Source: CP2-2F sp034432555 (GTDB lineage Bacteria > Chloroflexota > Anaerolineae > Aggregatilineales > UBA2796). Taken from it: a DNA stretch of 64,000 nt. The stretch spans positions 62,001 through 126,000 of the forward strand of contig DAOUBW010000038.1 in NCBI GenBank assembly GCA_034432555.1, in the 5' to 3' direction. The notes under the pieces are model-generated. The model was given only the letters and a program-made list of their open reading frames with translations, was not told the origin of the DNA and made no database searches. Shown here in pieces: positions 26,317-35,265 of this stretch. Position 1 is the stretch's first letter. Every line of letters begins with the position of its first letter. The translations under genes were made by a program, and so were the position numbers.

Positions 26317-26323
26317 CGCCACC

Positions 26324-28768
26324 ATGCGCGATTTATCACCCGCCCGTTTGTGGCTTGTCTCATTTGCCTGCCTGCTGCCTGCCCTTTTGGGCTGTTCGCT
26401 GGCACAAGAAAGCGTCGCTCTGGTCGTTACGGCAACGCCAAGCCTTGCCGCACCCGCTGAAACACCGACTGCACCCCCCGAACCAACCGCCACACCAACC
26501 CTTCAGCCCACGCCAACATCGGTGCCGTTCGTGGCGATTGCTGAGGCGAACATCGCTTTGCAGAACGGCAATTTTAATGCGGCTGTGGAGGTTTATCGCT
26601 CGATCCTTGAACAGCCGATCACGGCTGTTGACCCGCGCCTGCGCGCTGATGCAGCCTTTGGCTATGGGCAAGCTGCCTTGCGTGAAGGGCAGTTCAGCCT
26701 TGCGGTGGACGCACTCAGCCAATTTATCAGTACTTATCCCGATGACATGCGCCGCGCACAAGCGCATTTCTTGCGCGGCGATGCCTATCTCGGCGCTTCG
26801 GCATGGCAGGCTGCCATCACCGAGTTTAGCGCCTACCTTGCCTTGCGCCCAAACCTAATTGATAGCTATGCCTACGAACGCATTGGCGATGCCTACCTTG
26901 CGCTAGGTGATCCTGCCCAAGCGCTCGCTAACTACGCAGTGGCGGTCGAGCGTTCGCGCAGCCTTGTGCCGATGCTTGTGTTACGGGAAAAATTGGCAGC
27001 CGGCTACCTGAATGCGGGCAATATTGCGGCTGCCATTGAGCAGTACGACGCCATTCTGAGTGTGGCGCGTAACGCAGGCTACCGTGCAGCCATCACCTTC
27101 GCAGCAGCCAACGCTTTGCAGCGCGCCAACAACAGCGCGGCGGCACTGCCACGCTTCCAAGAGATCGTGCGTGATTATCCCGAAACGCCTGAAGGCTACC
27201 GCGCCATGCAAGTGCTGCTGGCGAATGGCTTGCGTGTGGAGACCCTAACACGCGGACGGATTAGCTACGCCGCCAAAGATTATGCAGATGCCATTGAGTC
27301 ATTTCACAACTATACCAGCAGCACGCCGCTTGGCGAAATTGACCCGAATGTTTATTTGCTGCTCGGGCGCGCCTACCGCGAAGTGGGCAATGTGGCAGCC
27401 GCCAACACTGCCTTCCAAACGATCCTGACCAATTATCCAACCAGTGCGCGCTTCGGTGAAGCGTGGCTGGAGCAGGGGCGCACACTGTTCCTCAGTGGTG
27501 ATATCGCGGGCGCCATAGCGCGCTACCTTGCCCTTGCTGAAACGTATCCAAACCTGCCCGAAGCGTCAGAAGCGCTCTGGCGGGTGGGCTATTTGCATTC
27601 CACACAGGGCGATGCTGAACAAAGCCTTGCCACCTTCGAGATACTCGGCAGCAAACATCCCGGCACCCAGCAAGCGATGGATGGACTTTTTCGCGGCGGC
27701 ATGGCAGCCTATAATCAGGGCGCCTTGGCGCGTGCCGAACGCCTTTTTTCCCTATTGGCAACCGGCGGCACAGGTGAACTGCAAGCGGCGGGCTATTTGT
27801 GGCTCGGCAGGCTTTACCAGATCAACAATCAAGAGGCGTTGGCACGCAGCGCCTATCAGCAGGCATCCCTGATTGATCCGCTAGGGTATTACAGCCTGCG
27901 CGCCGCAGACTTGCTGGCAGGACGTGGCGGATTCGTTCCGCCAGAGCGCCTTGACTGGTCGTTTAACCAGCCTGCCAACATAGATGAGGCAGAGGCTTGG
28001 ATGCGTCAAACCTTCAAGATCGAGGGTGGTGGCGCGCTGTGGATGCTCTCACCTGCCTTAGAGGCAGATGAACGCATGGTGCGTGGCGCGGAACTTTGGG
28101 CAGTGGCTGCCTATGACGATGCACGGGCAGAATTTAGCGCCCTGACCGACGCCTACGGGCAGAATCCATTGGCGCTTTACCAATTAGCGTCTTATTATTA
28201 CCGTATCGGGCTGTACCGAGAGGCAATCAATGCAGCCGCCAAGCTGATTGATGGCTCTGGGCAGCGCACCGTAGAAGTTCCCAAATACATCGCGGCGCTG
28301 CGTTTTCCAATCGCCTACGCCGATTTAGTCTTACCCGCCGCGCAGCAGTATGGCGTTGATCCACTGCTGATCTTCAGCCTGATCCGCCAAGAGAGTTTAT
28401 TTCAAGGCGCGGCAACCTCCAGCGCGCAAGCCCAAGGCTTGATGCAGATCATCCCAACCACTGGCACCTATATCGCCAGCAAGCTGGGCAAGCGTGACTA
28501 CCAAAATAGCGACCTGTACCGACCTTACATCAACGTGCCGTTTGGCGTGTACTACTTATATGAACAGTTGCAGACCTTCAACGGCAATCCCTATGCGGCA
28601 TTGGCTGCCTACAACGGCGGACCCGGTAACAGCGCCACATGGCTGCGGATTAGCGGCGGTGATCCTGACCTTTTCGTGCAGGCGATCACGTTCAGCGAAA
28701 CGCGCACCTACGTCCGCCGCATCTATGAGCAGTATGCGATTTACGCTGCCATTTACGCTGCACGCTAA
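26324..28768 (+). CDS. Lipoprotein soluble lytic transglycosylase with TPR repeats
   Basis: 814-residue murein hydrolase anchored as a lipoprotein: signal peptide with lipobox ALLGC, a Pro/Thr linker, then many TPR-like helical repeats (about 70-520: AEANIALQNGNFNAAVEVY, YERIGDAYLALGDPAQALANY and others), and a C-terminal Slt/GEWL domain (about 665-814). Catalytic Glu is Glu690 (LIRQESLFQGAATSSAQAQG), with GLMQIIPTTG and AAYNGGPGN. It cuts glycan strands in peptidoglycan. The ATG at 26324 is chosen; the upstream in-frame TTG (26288) is the first codon of the -35 box. Confidence 0.9.
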   Translation: MRDLSPARLWLVSFACLLPALLGCSLAQESVALVVTATPSLAAPAETPTAPPEPTATPTLQPTPTSVPFVAIAEANIALQNGNFNAAVEVYRSILEQPITAVDPRLRADAAFGYGQAALREGQFSLAVDALSQFISTYPDDMRRAQAHFLRGDAYLGASAWQAAITEFSAYLALRPNLIDSYAYERIGDAYLALGDPAQALANYAVAVERSRSLVPMLVLREKLAAGYLNAGNIAAAIEQYDAILSVARNAGYRAAITFAAANALQRANNSAAALPRFQEIVRDYPETPEGYRAMQVLLANGLRVETLTRGRISYAAKDYADAIESFHNYTSSTPLGEIDPNVYLLLGRAYREVGNVAAANTAFQTILTNYPTSARFGEAWLEQGRTLFLSGDIAGAIARYLALAETYPNLPEASEALWRVGYLHSTQGDAEQSLATFEILGSKHPGTQQAMDGLFRGGMAAYNQGALARAERLFSLLATGGTGELQAAGYLWLGRLYQINNQEALARSAYQQASLIDPLGYYSLRAADLLAGRGGFVPPERLDWSFNQPANIDEAEAWMRQTFKIEGGGALWMLSPALEADERMVRGAELWAVAAYDDARAEFSALTDAYGQNPLALYQLASYYYRIGLYREAINAAAKLIDGSGQRTVEVPKYIAALRFPIAYADLVLPAAQQYGVDPLLIFSLIRQESLFQGAATSSAQAQGLMQIIPTTGTYIASKLGKRDYQNSDLYRPYINVPFGVYYLYEQLQTFNGNPYAALAAYNGGPGNSATWLRISGGDPDLFVQAITFSETRTYVRRIYEQYAIYAAIYAAR

Positions 28769-28805
28769 AGTTGAGGGCTGCCACATCAGAGAGGAATGAG
28801 AACGC

Positions 28806-30047
28806 ATGAAACGAGTTGCGATTCTGCACTATGCCAGCCCACCGACCGTTGGCGGCGTTGAATCAACTATTGCTTACCACGCCCGCGGACTTGCCGACCT
28901 TGGCTATGCGGTGCGTGTGATCAGCGGCAGCGGCGGCGAGTTCGATCCGCATGTCGAGTCGGTTATCAATCCCTTATTCGGCTCATCAGCTCCTGAGGTG
29001 CTGAGCGTGAAACGTGAGCTGGATCAAGGGCATGTAACTGAGGCATTCTGGCAGTTGGTGGATAAAATCCGCAGCAGCCTGCACGATGCCTTAAAAGAGT
29101 GCGAGGTCTGTATTGCCCACAATGTAACATCGCTGCACAAAAACTTGGCGCTGACCCAAGCGCTGGTTTCGACGGGCAACGGCAGCCGACGGACACGCAT
29201 CATCGCTTGGGCGCACGATCTAGCGTGGACAAACGCACAGTATCTGCCCGAACTGCACAGTGGCGCGCCGTGGGACTTGCTGCGCCAGCCGTGGCCGAAT
29301 GTGCGCTATGTCACCGTCTCTGAGGCGCGCCGCACCGAATTGGCGGAACTGCTTGGCGTGCCACATGAACATATCGCCGTCGTGGTGCCGGGCGTCGATC
29401 CCGCCCGCTTTCTGCACTGGACGCCAACCACAACTATGCTTGCCGAGCGTCTTAATCTGCTGGATGCCGACGGCTTGCTGCTGCTGCCAGCGCGCATTAC
29501 GCGGCGCAAGAACATCGAGTTGGGCGTGAAAATTTTGCACGCCATGCGCGATTTGTCAGGGCGTGACTACCGCCTGATCGTGACAGGTCCGCCCGGTCCG
29601 CATAATCCTGCCAATCCCGGCTATCTGGGAGAGCTGCTCAGACTGCGCCAAGAACTCGGCGTTGAGGAATCAGCGCACTTCTTGTACGCCTACGGCGAAG
29701 GTGATCAGCCGCTTATCCCTGATGATGATACAATGGCGAATCTGTTCACACTTTCCGATGCCTTGCTGTTCCCCAGCACGCAAGAAGGCTTTGGCATTCC
29801 GATTATCGAAGCGGGCTTAGCAGGTATTCCCGCCTTTTGTGCGGATATTCCGCCGCTGCGCCGCACCGGTCAGGGCGATGCCTTCTACTTCGATCCCGTC
29901 AAGGGCGCGCCGCGTGATATTGCCGCCAGCATCATTTCGACCTTAGAGGTGAACGCGCCGCACCGTCTGCGCGTGCGCGTGCGGAAGCAATACCGTTGGG
30001 ATGTGCTTATCCGCAATCACCTTGTGCCACTTGTGGAAGGAAAATAA
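28806..30047 (+). CDS. GT4-type glycosyltransferase next to GpgS
   Basis: 413-residue GT-B glycosyltransferase. N-terminal YASPPTVGGVESTIAYHARGLADLGY is the acceptor-side loop; LLLPARITRRKNIELGVKIL and the E-x7-E motif EGFGIPIIEAGLAGIPAFC make the donor site. A Shine-Dalgarno GAGAGGA lies before ATG. Its stop is 7 bases before the Usp-GpgS gene, so the two are co-transcribed. The pairing suggests a role in extending glucosyl- or mannosyl-glycerate compatible solutes, but that is inference; lipid or wall substrates remain possible. Confidence 0.85.
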   Translation: MKRVAILHYASPPTVGGVESTIAYHARGLADLGYAVRVISGSGGEFDPHVESVINPLFGSSAPEVLSVKRELDQGHVTEAFWQLVDKIRSSLHDALKECEVCIAHNVTSLHKNLALTQALVSTGNGSRRTRIIAWAHDLAWTNAQYLPELHSGAPWDLLRQPWPNVRYVTVSEARRTELAELLGVPHEHIAVVVPGVDPARFLHWTPTTTMLAERLNLLDADGLLLLPARITRRKNIELGVKILHAMRDLSGRDYRLIVTGPPGPHNPANPGYLGELLRLRQELGVEESAHFLYAYGEGDQPLIPDDDTMANLFTLSDALLFPSTQEGFGIPIIEAGLAGIPAFCADIPPLRRTGQGDAFYFDPVKGAPRDIAASIISTLEVNAPHRLRVRVRKQYRWDVLIRNHLVPLVEGK

Positions 30048-30054
30048 ATAGCTA

Positions 30055-31866
30055 ATGACGACTCCTTCACCCTATCGGATTGTGTTGGCGCTTAGCGAAA
30101 TCAACGCCCTTGAGTCATGGGTTGCCTTTGCCCAGAAAATGGCGGCGGCGCCTTCTATCCCATTGGAAATTCACCTGCGCGCCATGCTGACCATGCCCGA
30201 AGGCGTTTCGCTGAGCGAAGGCACGCTGCAAGCGCGCCACATGCGCGATGCGTTGGATACGCTTGCCAAAGAACGTGACAACATCCACGATGAAACGCGA
30301 GTCTACGTGGATTACAAGCCGATTCTGAGCGTGATTGAGGAAATTGAACGTGAGGCTGCCGATCTGCTGATTGTGGAATGGGCAGGCGCCTTAGCGCCGA
30401 CCGGCGGCATCAGCACGGATATCATCCTGCGCGAGACGCCTTGCGACGTGGTGCTGATCAGCCGCCACCAGTGGCAGGCAAAAGGCGGTGTGCTGCTCTC
30501 GCTGCGCGGCGGACCGAACCTCTCGCTTGGTACCCGCGTTGCCAACGCCCTTGCCGAAAGCACGCCGATCACGCTGCTGCATGTTGCCAGCAGCCCTTAC
30601 GAATCGCAGCCCTACAGCGTCATGATGGGGACGGATTCGCGCATCGGACGCACCGTCACCGTCAGTGGCGATATTACGCGGGCGATCATTGAAGAAGCCA
30701 GCGCGCATAAAGCGGTGGTGATGGGCGCTTCTTTCCAACAGCCAGATCGGCGTGGCAGCGGCACCAGCAGCGTTGTTCGCAGCGTCTTTGAGCAAACACC
30801 CACGCCGCTAATCCTTGTGCGCGCTCACTCGCCCGAAGAATTTGCCTTCCATGCGCCGCGCCCCTTCGTGCGGATCGCTGAGCCACTCTCAACCCGTGTT
30901 GACCGCTGGTTCGCCGAAAACACTTTCCACAGCAACGAATTCGCCGATCTGGAAGCACTTCTGGCGCTTAAAGAGAAGCAGGGTGTCACCATTGGCTTAG
31001 CGCTGCCCGCCCTCAACGAAGAAGCAACGGTTGGTAATGTGATCCGTACCATCAAAGGCGCATTGATGGATGCTGTGCCGCTGTTGGATCAAATTGTGCT
31101 GATTGATAGCAACTCTACCGATAACACGGTGGCAATTGCTGAATCGCTTGGCGTGCCAACCTACAAACATCCTGAGATTTTGCCCGAAGTAGGCAGCTGT
31201 CGCGGCAAAGGTGAGGCGCTTTGGAAGAGCCTCTACGTGCTGAACACAGATATCATCGCGTGGATTGATACCGACATCACCAATATTCATCCGCGCTTTG
31301 TGTATGGCTTGCTCGGTCCGCTGCTTAAGCGTGCCAATGTGCAGTACGTCAAAGGCTTTTACCAGCGCCCGATCAAAGTCGGTGAGCAGCTTCAAGCCTT
31401 TGGTGGTGGGCGCGTTACAGAATTAGTGGCACGTCCGCTGCTGAACCTGTTCTATCCCGAACTGTCCGGCATTGTGCAGCCGCTCTCAGGGGAATATGCC
31501 GGCAGACGCAGCGCCTTAGAGCGTGTGCCGTTTTTCAGCGGCTACGGCGTGGAGACAGGCTTGCTCATTGATCTACATGAGCAGCATGGCTTGGAAGGCA
31601 TCGCTCAGGTTGACCTTGAGCAGCGCGTACATCACAACCAACCGTTGGTTGGCTTAAGCAAGATGTCGTTCGCCATTCATCAGGTGTTCATCTCGCGCTT
31701 AGAGCGCCGCTACAGCCTTGAACTGCTGGACAAGGCGAACCGCAGCATGAAGCTGATTGTGCATGAACCTGAACGCTTCAGCCTTGATATTGCCGAGATC
31801 AGCGATGTGGAACGTCCGCCTATGCTGGAAGTGCCAGCCTATCGCAGCCGTTTTGACGGCAAGTAA
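30055..31866 (+). CDS. Universal-stress-domain fused glucosyl-3-phosphoglycerate synthase
   Basis: 603 residues. The N-terminal part (about 1-275) resembles two UspA domains (YRIVLALSEINALESWVAFA; ITRAIIEEASAHKAVVMGAS). The C-terminal part (about 315-603) is a GT2-type glucosyl-3-phosphoglycerate synthase: GLALPALNEEATVGNVIRTI, LIDSNSTDNT, the metal-binding DTD at 405-407 (WIDTDITNIHPRFVYG), and the late LSGEYAGRRSALERVPFFSGYGVE region. GpgS makes the phosphorylated precursor of the solute glucosylglycerate. No GpgP phosphatase is nearby. The stress domain may gate activity, which is speculation. Confidence 0.85.
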   Translation: MTTPSPYRIVLALSEINALESWVAFAQKMAAAPSIPLEIHLRAMLTMPEGVSLSEGTLQARHMRDALDTLAKERDNIHDETRVYVDYKPILSVIEEIEREAADLLIVEWAGALAPTGGISTDIILRETPCDVVLISRHQWQAKGGVLLSLRGGPNLSLGTRVANALAESTPITLLHVASSPYESQPYSVMMGTDSRIGRTVTVSGDITRAIIEEASAHKAVVMGASFQQPDRRGSGTSSVVRSVFEQTPTPLILVRAHSPEEFAFHAPRPFVRIAEPLSTRVDRWFAENTFHSNEFADLEALLALKEKQGVTIGLALPALNEEATVGNVIRTIKGALMDAVPLLDQIVLIDSNSTDNTVAIAESLGVPTYKHPEILPEVGSCRGKGEALWKSLYVLNTDIIAWIDTDITNIHPRFVYGLLGPLLKRANVQYVKGFYQRPIKVGEQLQAFGGGRVTELVARPLLNLFYPELSGIVQPLSGEYAGRRSALERVPFFSGYGVETGLLIDLHEQHGLEGIAQVDLEQRVHHNQPLVGLSKMSFAIHQVFISRLERRYSLELLDKANRSMKLIVHEPERFSLDIAEISDVERPPMLEVPAYRSRFDGK

Positions 31867-31872
31867 GAACCA

Positions 31873-31899
31873 TTTGGGCGGAAAGCACTTCCGCCCAAA
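31873..31899. terminator. GGGCGG-type hairpin between convergent genes
   Basis: TTTGGGCGGAA (31873-31883) and TTCCGCCCAAA (31889-31899) form a perfect 11-bp stem, usable by both convergent genes. Core matches the hairpin at 52425. Confidence 0.85.
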
Positions 31900-31911
31900 C
31901 ACTTCACGCAC

Positions 31912-32580
31912 TCAGCCGAGTTCTGGCACAACCACCGTCACAAAGCCAAAGATGCCGATAGCGATCAGCAGGGCGCCGGATAGCCGTGCGATCAGGGTGT
32001 GGTGTTTTGCCAGCCACTTGGTGAAGCGCCGCTGAATCGGCACTGCCAGCAGCGGCAGCAACACAAGAGGCCACCCAAAGCCCAAACCAAAGAAAATCAC
32101 ATTCAGCAGTTCAGTGAATAGATCGCCCACACTGCCCGCGCCCAACACAAAGGCGCTGACGATGATCGGTCCTGTGCAGGGCAGCGTCATAGGCGCCAGC
32201 AGGATGCCATAAAAGTAGGCGGCAAGGTACGGATTGCGAAGGGTGGGTGACTGAGCGCGTGCCAAACGTGCAAACGGATTGAAGCCGAAAAACATTGCCA
32301 CGCCTAGCAGCACCACAATCAGGTAGATGGCGGGCAGCAAAGCAGGCAGCACCGCGCTGAACTCGCTTTTCAGCACGTAGAGCAGCACGCCCAAGCCGAT
32401 CATCAGCGTGAGGATGCCCATCAAGACCAGCACGCCGAGCCACGCCGTTGCCCGTTTAGGCTCAGCCTCGCCTGTGTTGCCAGCCAGAAAGGCGATCAAG
32501 CCAGGATAAAGTGGCAGCATACAGACGTTGGTCAGGATCGCGGCGTTCCCTAACAAAAACTGCTGAACTAGACCGTCCAT
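31912..32580 (-). CDS. CcdA/DsbD-like thiol-electron transporter
   Basis: 222-residue, six-helix membrane protein with the two membrane cysteines of the CcdA family (Cys20 in NVCMLPLYPG and Cys135 in TLPCTGPIIVSA), each beside a Pro. CcdA carries reducing equivalents from cytoplasmic thioredoxin outward to CcmG/ResA-type proteins. It lies 20 bases after the gene for its likely thioredoxin partner, and both probably serve cytochrome c maturation with the distant ccm cluster. Confidence 0.88.
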   Translation of the reverse strand: MDGLVQQFLLGNAAILTNVCMLPLYPGLIAFLAGNTGEAEPKRATAWLGVLVLMGILTLMIGLGVLLYVLKSEFSAVLPALLPAIYLIVVLLGVAMFFGFNPFARLARAQSPTLRNPYLAAYFYGILLAPMTLPCTGPIIVSAFVLGAGSVGDLFTELLNVIFFGLGFGWPLVLLPLLAVPIQRRFTKWLAKHHTLIARLSGALLIAIGIFGFVTVVVPELG

Positions 32581-32600
32581 TGATGCTTAGGCTCGCTTTC

Positions 32601-33203
32601 TTATTTCTTGGGCGTGGCAGCAGCCGTTGGCTCAGCCGTTGCCGCGGCTTCAACTTCCACGTACTCAGCCTCCAGCTTGGCGAGGATATCCTCAGCAGGC
32701 TCAATGCCAAACGTCAGCTCAGTGAAAGTGCCATCCGCACGGATGATGAAAGACGGCGACGACGGCGGATTTGCCACACCGCGCCCAAACTCTGCCACCA
32801 AGGCGCGCAGCATCCCCTCGCTCATCACGGCGAAGGTCAGCGCGAAATTGTTGCGCTCAGCATATGTTTTCAGATCAGACGGCTTCAAGTTCGTCTCGAT
32901 GCTCAAACCGATAAAAACTAAGTCTTCCAGGCGCTCGTCCTCATCCTCGGTCAGTTGCTTAATGAGTTTGGTCGTCTCGGTGATTTGGCGGCGGCAGTTG
33001 CTGCACCAGGTTGCCATTGGCTCTACAAGGATCGTCTTGCCTGCGAAATCAGCAAGGGTGAACGTCTCACCCGTCTCGGCGTCTACCAATTCAATGGTCA
33101 TCCACGCGGGCAGGTCTTCCTGAGCATTCGCCAAGCTGGCTAATCCACCAACTGCCAAGACTATTGCCAGCAGCACTGCCCAAAAGCGCATTGTTTTTTG
33201 CAT
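32601..33203 (-). CDS. Secreted thioredoxin-like protein with CSNC active site
   Basis: 200-residue TlpA-type protein: signal peptide (cleaved near ANAQE), thioredoxin domain with MATWCSNCRRQ (Cys67, Cys70), the motif PSSPSFIIRADGT near the cis-Pro site, and an Ala/Glu/Thr tail ending TAAATPKK. CxxC is CSNC rather than CGPC. Probable extracytoplasmic partner of the CcdA-like protein directly downstream. Good ribosome site (GGGGAGAG). Confidence 0.85.
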   Translation of the reverse strand: MQKTMRFWAVLLAIVLAVGGLASLANAQEDLPAWMTIELVDAETGETFTLADFAGKTILVEPMATWCSNCRRQITETTKLIKQLTEDEDERLEDLVFIGLSIETNLKPSDLKTYAERNNFALTFAVMSEGMLRALVAEFGRGVANPPSSPSFIIRADGTFTELTFGIEPAEDILAKLEAEYVEVEAAATAEPTAAATPKK

Positions 33204-33309
33204 TATCTTCTCTCCCCATCAAATTTGCCCAAAACTACCTCTGGGCATTAACCGTTCGGTGAGATAGAGCAGGTGTTGCGCGCTTTCATTACTCATCGCT
33301 CATCAGGTG

Positions 33310-33870
33310 CTAATCGAAGATGAGTAGCGGCGCCCACTGAGCAAGCCGCGCAGGTCCCACGCCCGGTACGTTATCAAGGTCGCTTAGTGTGCGAAAGCGC
33401 CCATACTGCTCGCGGTAGGCAACGATTGCCTTGGCGATAGCAGGTCCGACGCCCGGCAGTTGTTGCAGTTCTTGCTCAGAAGCGCTGTTGATACGGATTT
33501 GACGCACGGCAGTGCCGCTGGCAGGGCGCGTTGCCAGCACGCCAACTTCACCTTGCCGCCACACATAGACCTGATCACCATCTTGCAGCAGCCAAGCAAG
33601 GTTCAGGGTTTCGGCGGCGGCATCAGGCAGCAAGCCGCCCGCCGCCTGAATAGCATCTTCAGTGCGGCTGCCATGTGGCAGTGCGTAAACAGCAGGTATT
33701 TTCACCGCACCACCAACATGCACACGAATGGGTAGCGGTGTGGCGCTTGGCTGGGGTGGCAGCAGGGTAAAGGTGACGGGTGGCGGCTGGTAGCTAAGCA
33801 AGACGATCACACCAACCACAATGCAGGCAATCAGGGCAACAGAGAGCGCATCGCGGTAGCGTTCAAACAT
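33310..33870 (-). CDS. comEA: ComEA-like competence DNA-binding protein
   Basis: 186 residues: one N-terminal membrane helix (about 13-28), a SLBB/DUF-type beta domain (IRVHVGGAVKIPAVYALPHG), and two helix-hairpin-helix motifs (INSASEQELQQLPGVGPAIAKAIVAYREQYG and DLDNVPGVGPARLAQ are the regions). ComEA binds double-stranded DNA outside the cell during uptake. comEC/comEB are not in this window. Good ribosome site (GAGGG). Confidence 0.88.
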   Translation of the reverse strand: MFERYRDALSVALIACIVVGVIVLLSYQPPPVTFTLLPPQPSATPLPIRVHVGGAVKIPAVYALPHGSRTEDAIQAAGGLLPDAAAETLNLAWLLQDGDQVYVWRQGEVGVLATRPASGTAVRQIRINSASEQELQQLPGVGPAIAKAIVAYREQYGRFRTLSDLDNVPGVGPARLAQWAPLLIFD

Positions 33871-33881
33871 TAGGGCGTCCC

Positions 33882-34664
33882 TCAGATGGATCGCATTGCG
33901 CCGCCATCTACGCGCAAGGTAGCGCCTGTGATGTAGGCTGCCGCCGGCGAGAGCAAGAAGGCTGCTGCCGCGCCAAACTCATCTATGCTGCCGAGCCGCC
34001 GCAGTGGAATTTTGCCGATTGCCTCTGCGCGTGCTTGCTCAAAGCTGATGCCGCGTGCAGCGGCGCTGCCTTGATCAAGCTGTGCAACGCGATCCGTGTC
34101 AATTCTGCCTGGGATCAGGTTGTTTACGCGAATGCCGTCGCTTGCCAACTCATCAGCCAGCGTTTTCACCAACCCGGCGACACCAGCGCGCATGACGGTT
34201 GAAAGCCCTAAGCGCTCAATCGGCTCTTTGATAGAAGATGAGGTGATGGTGAGGATTGCCGCGCCGTGAGGCATATGTGGCAACGCAGCACGGATCATCC
34301 GCACAGCGCTGAGCAGGGTTAGCTCAAAGGCAGCTTGCCACTGCGCGTCGGTGATCTCTTTGAAGGTTGCGGCGGGCGGTCCGCCCGCGTTGACTAGCAG
34401 AGCATCAATGTTGCCCCAGCGCGCCGCCGTTTGCGCCACCCACGCCTCGATAGCGTCAGCTTCGCGCACATCGCACGGCACCGCCAACACTTGCGCGCCC
34501 GTCTCCGCGCTCAGTTTTTCGCCCGCCAAGCGCACCTGCTCAGCCTCACGGCTGCAAATCGAGAGGTGCGCGCCTTCCTTTGCCAAAGCGCGTGCCACGC
34601 CATAGCCCAGCCCTTTACTTGCCGCCGCGACCAGCGCGACCTTATTTTTTAAGCCTAAATCCAT
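33882..34664 (-). CDS. Short-chain dehydrogenase lacking the catalytic Tyr
   Basis: 260-residue Rossmann SDR. Cofactor motif is a variant TGxxxGxG (AAASKGLGYGVARAL), with the NAG-like LLVNAGGPP. The Ser-Tyr-Lys catalytic region reads TSSSIKEPIERLGLSTVMRA: the Ser is present, but the YxxxK Tyr is replaced, as in the BKR-like group of SDRs. So the usual chemistry is doubtful. The C-terminal GGAM/RVDGG is normal. ATG at 34664 is preferred; an in-frame TTG at 34673 is an alternative. Confidence 0.85.
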   Translation of the reverse strand: MDLGLKNKVALVAAASKGLGYGVARALAKEGAHLSICSREAEQVRLAGEKLSAETGAQVLAVPCDVREADAIEAWVAQTAARWGNIDALLVNAGGPPAATFKEITDAQWQAAFELTLLSAVRMIRAALPHMPHGAAILTITSSSIKEPIERLGLSTVMRAGVAGLVKTLADELASDGIRVNNLIPGRIDTDRVAQLDQGSAAARGISFEQARAEAIGKIPLRRLGSIDEFGAAAAFLLSPAAAYITGATLRVDGGAMRSI

Positions 34665-34711
34665 TATCGCCAACTTTAGTTGCTGTAAAGGTATGAAGAA
34701 TGCCTGAGGAC

Positions 34712-35113
34712 TTATTCCGCTTGCGCCAGCACATCCGCTTGCGCGTGCAGAAACGCCATTATTTTACCCGTCAGCAAGCCGACGCTATCGGCAGCCAACG
34801 CTACATCCAATATAGCAATTGCAATGGCGTGATCTTCGTCCGTGCCAATGCACATGCCATAGCCATCCGCGCCGTTGGTGGCATGAACGCACACTTCAGT
34901 GATTAACGCTTCATAAGTATCGGGGCTGCCATCCTGATCCACAATGGGTAAGCGTGCGAGGGCAGTCCGTTTGCTGACAACCTCAACTGTACCGAGCGAA
35001 TCAACAATTTCAGCGGCAAAGGCTTTCACTTCCGCGGGATCGGCGTAACTGAGCAGACTCAGTAACTCACCTTGATCCACTCTATCCATCGGTAAATCGA
35101 ATGACTGGAACAC
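34712..35113 (-). CDS. PhnG-like protein without a C-P lyase operon
   Basis: 133-residue acidic protein. From about 45 to 115 it follows the PhnG pattern: a GLVMLRxxD-like strand (here RTALARLPIVDQDG), the central ITEVCVHA and the diagnostic GADGYGMCIGTDEDHAIAIAILDVAL, matching the GYxMxLGRDxxxAxxxAxxD core of PhnG, a subunit of the phosphonate C-P lyase complex. No phnH, I, J, K, L or M is in the neighbouring operon. It starts with GTG behind AAGGAG (9-base gap). Either an orphan or a diverged relative; similarity is by eye only. Confidence 0.55.
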   Translation of the reverse strand: MFQSFDLPMDRVDQGELLSLLSYADPAEVKAFAAEIVDSLGTVEVVSKRTALARLPIVDQDGSPDTYEALITEVCVHATNGADGYGMCIGTDEDHAIAIAILDVALAADSVGLLTGKIMAFLHAQADVLAQAE

Positions 35114-35229
35114 TGCTCACTTCTCCTTGCGTAAGTCAGCTTCAGGCTGTGCTGATCTTATCTAGAAACTAGGCGTTTGTGCAACACCAAATCGTCCGAA
35201 GTTGCTTAGAGAAAGATGATAGCGCCATC

Positions 35230-35258
35230 TTGCACAAACGTGCGTTTATGGGCAAAAT
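35230..35258 (+). promoter_or_regulatory. Consensus promoter for leaderless holB message
   Basis: TTGCAC (35230-35235), 17-base spacer, CAAAAT (35253-35258), 7 bases to the ATG at 35266, with no Shine-Dalgarno sequence. Confidence 0.7.
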
Positions 35259-35265
35259 GTGCGGC

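Noticed and set aside
26288..26323. TTG start of the transglycosylase at 26288
   Set aside because: The codon is the first half of a consensus -35 box, and the lipoprotein signal peptide starts only at 26324.
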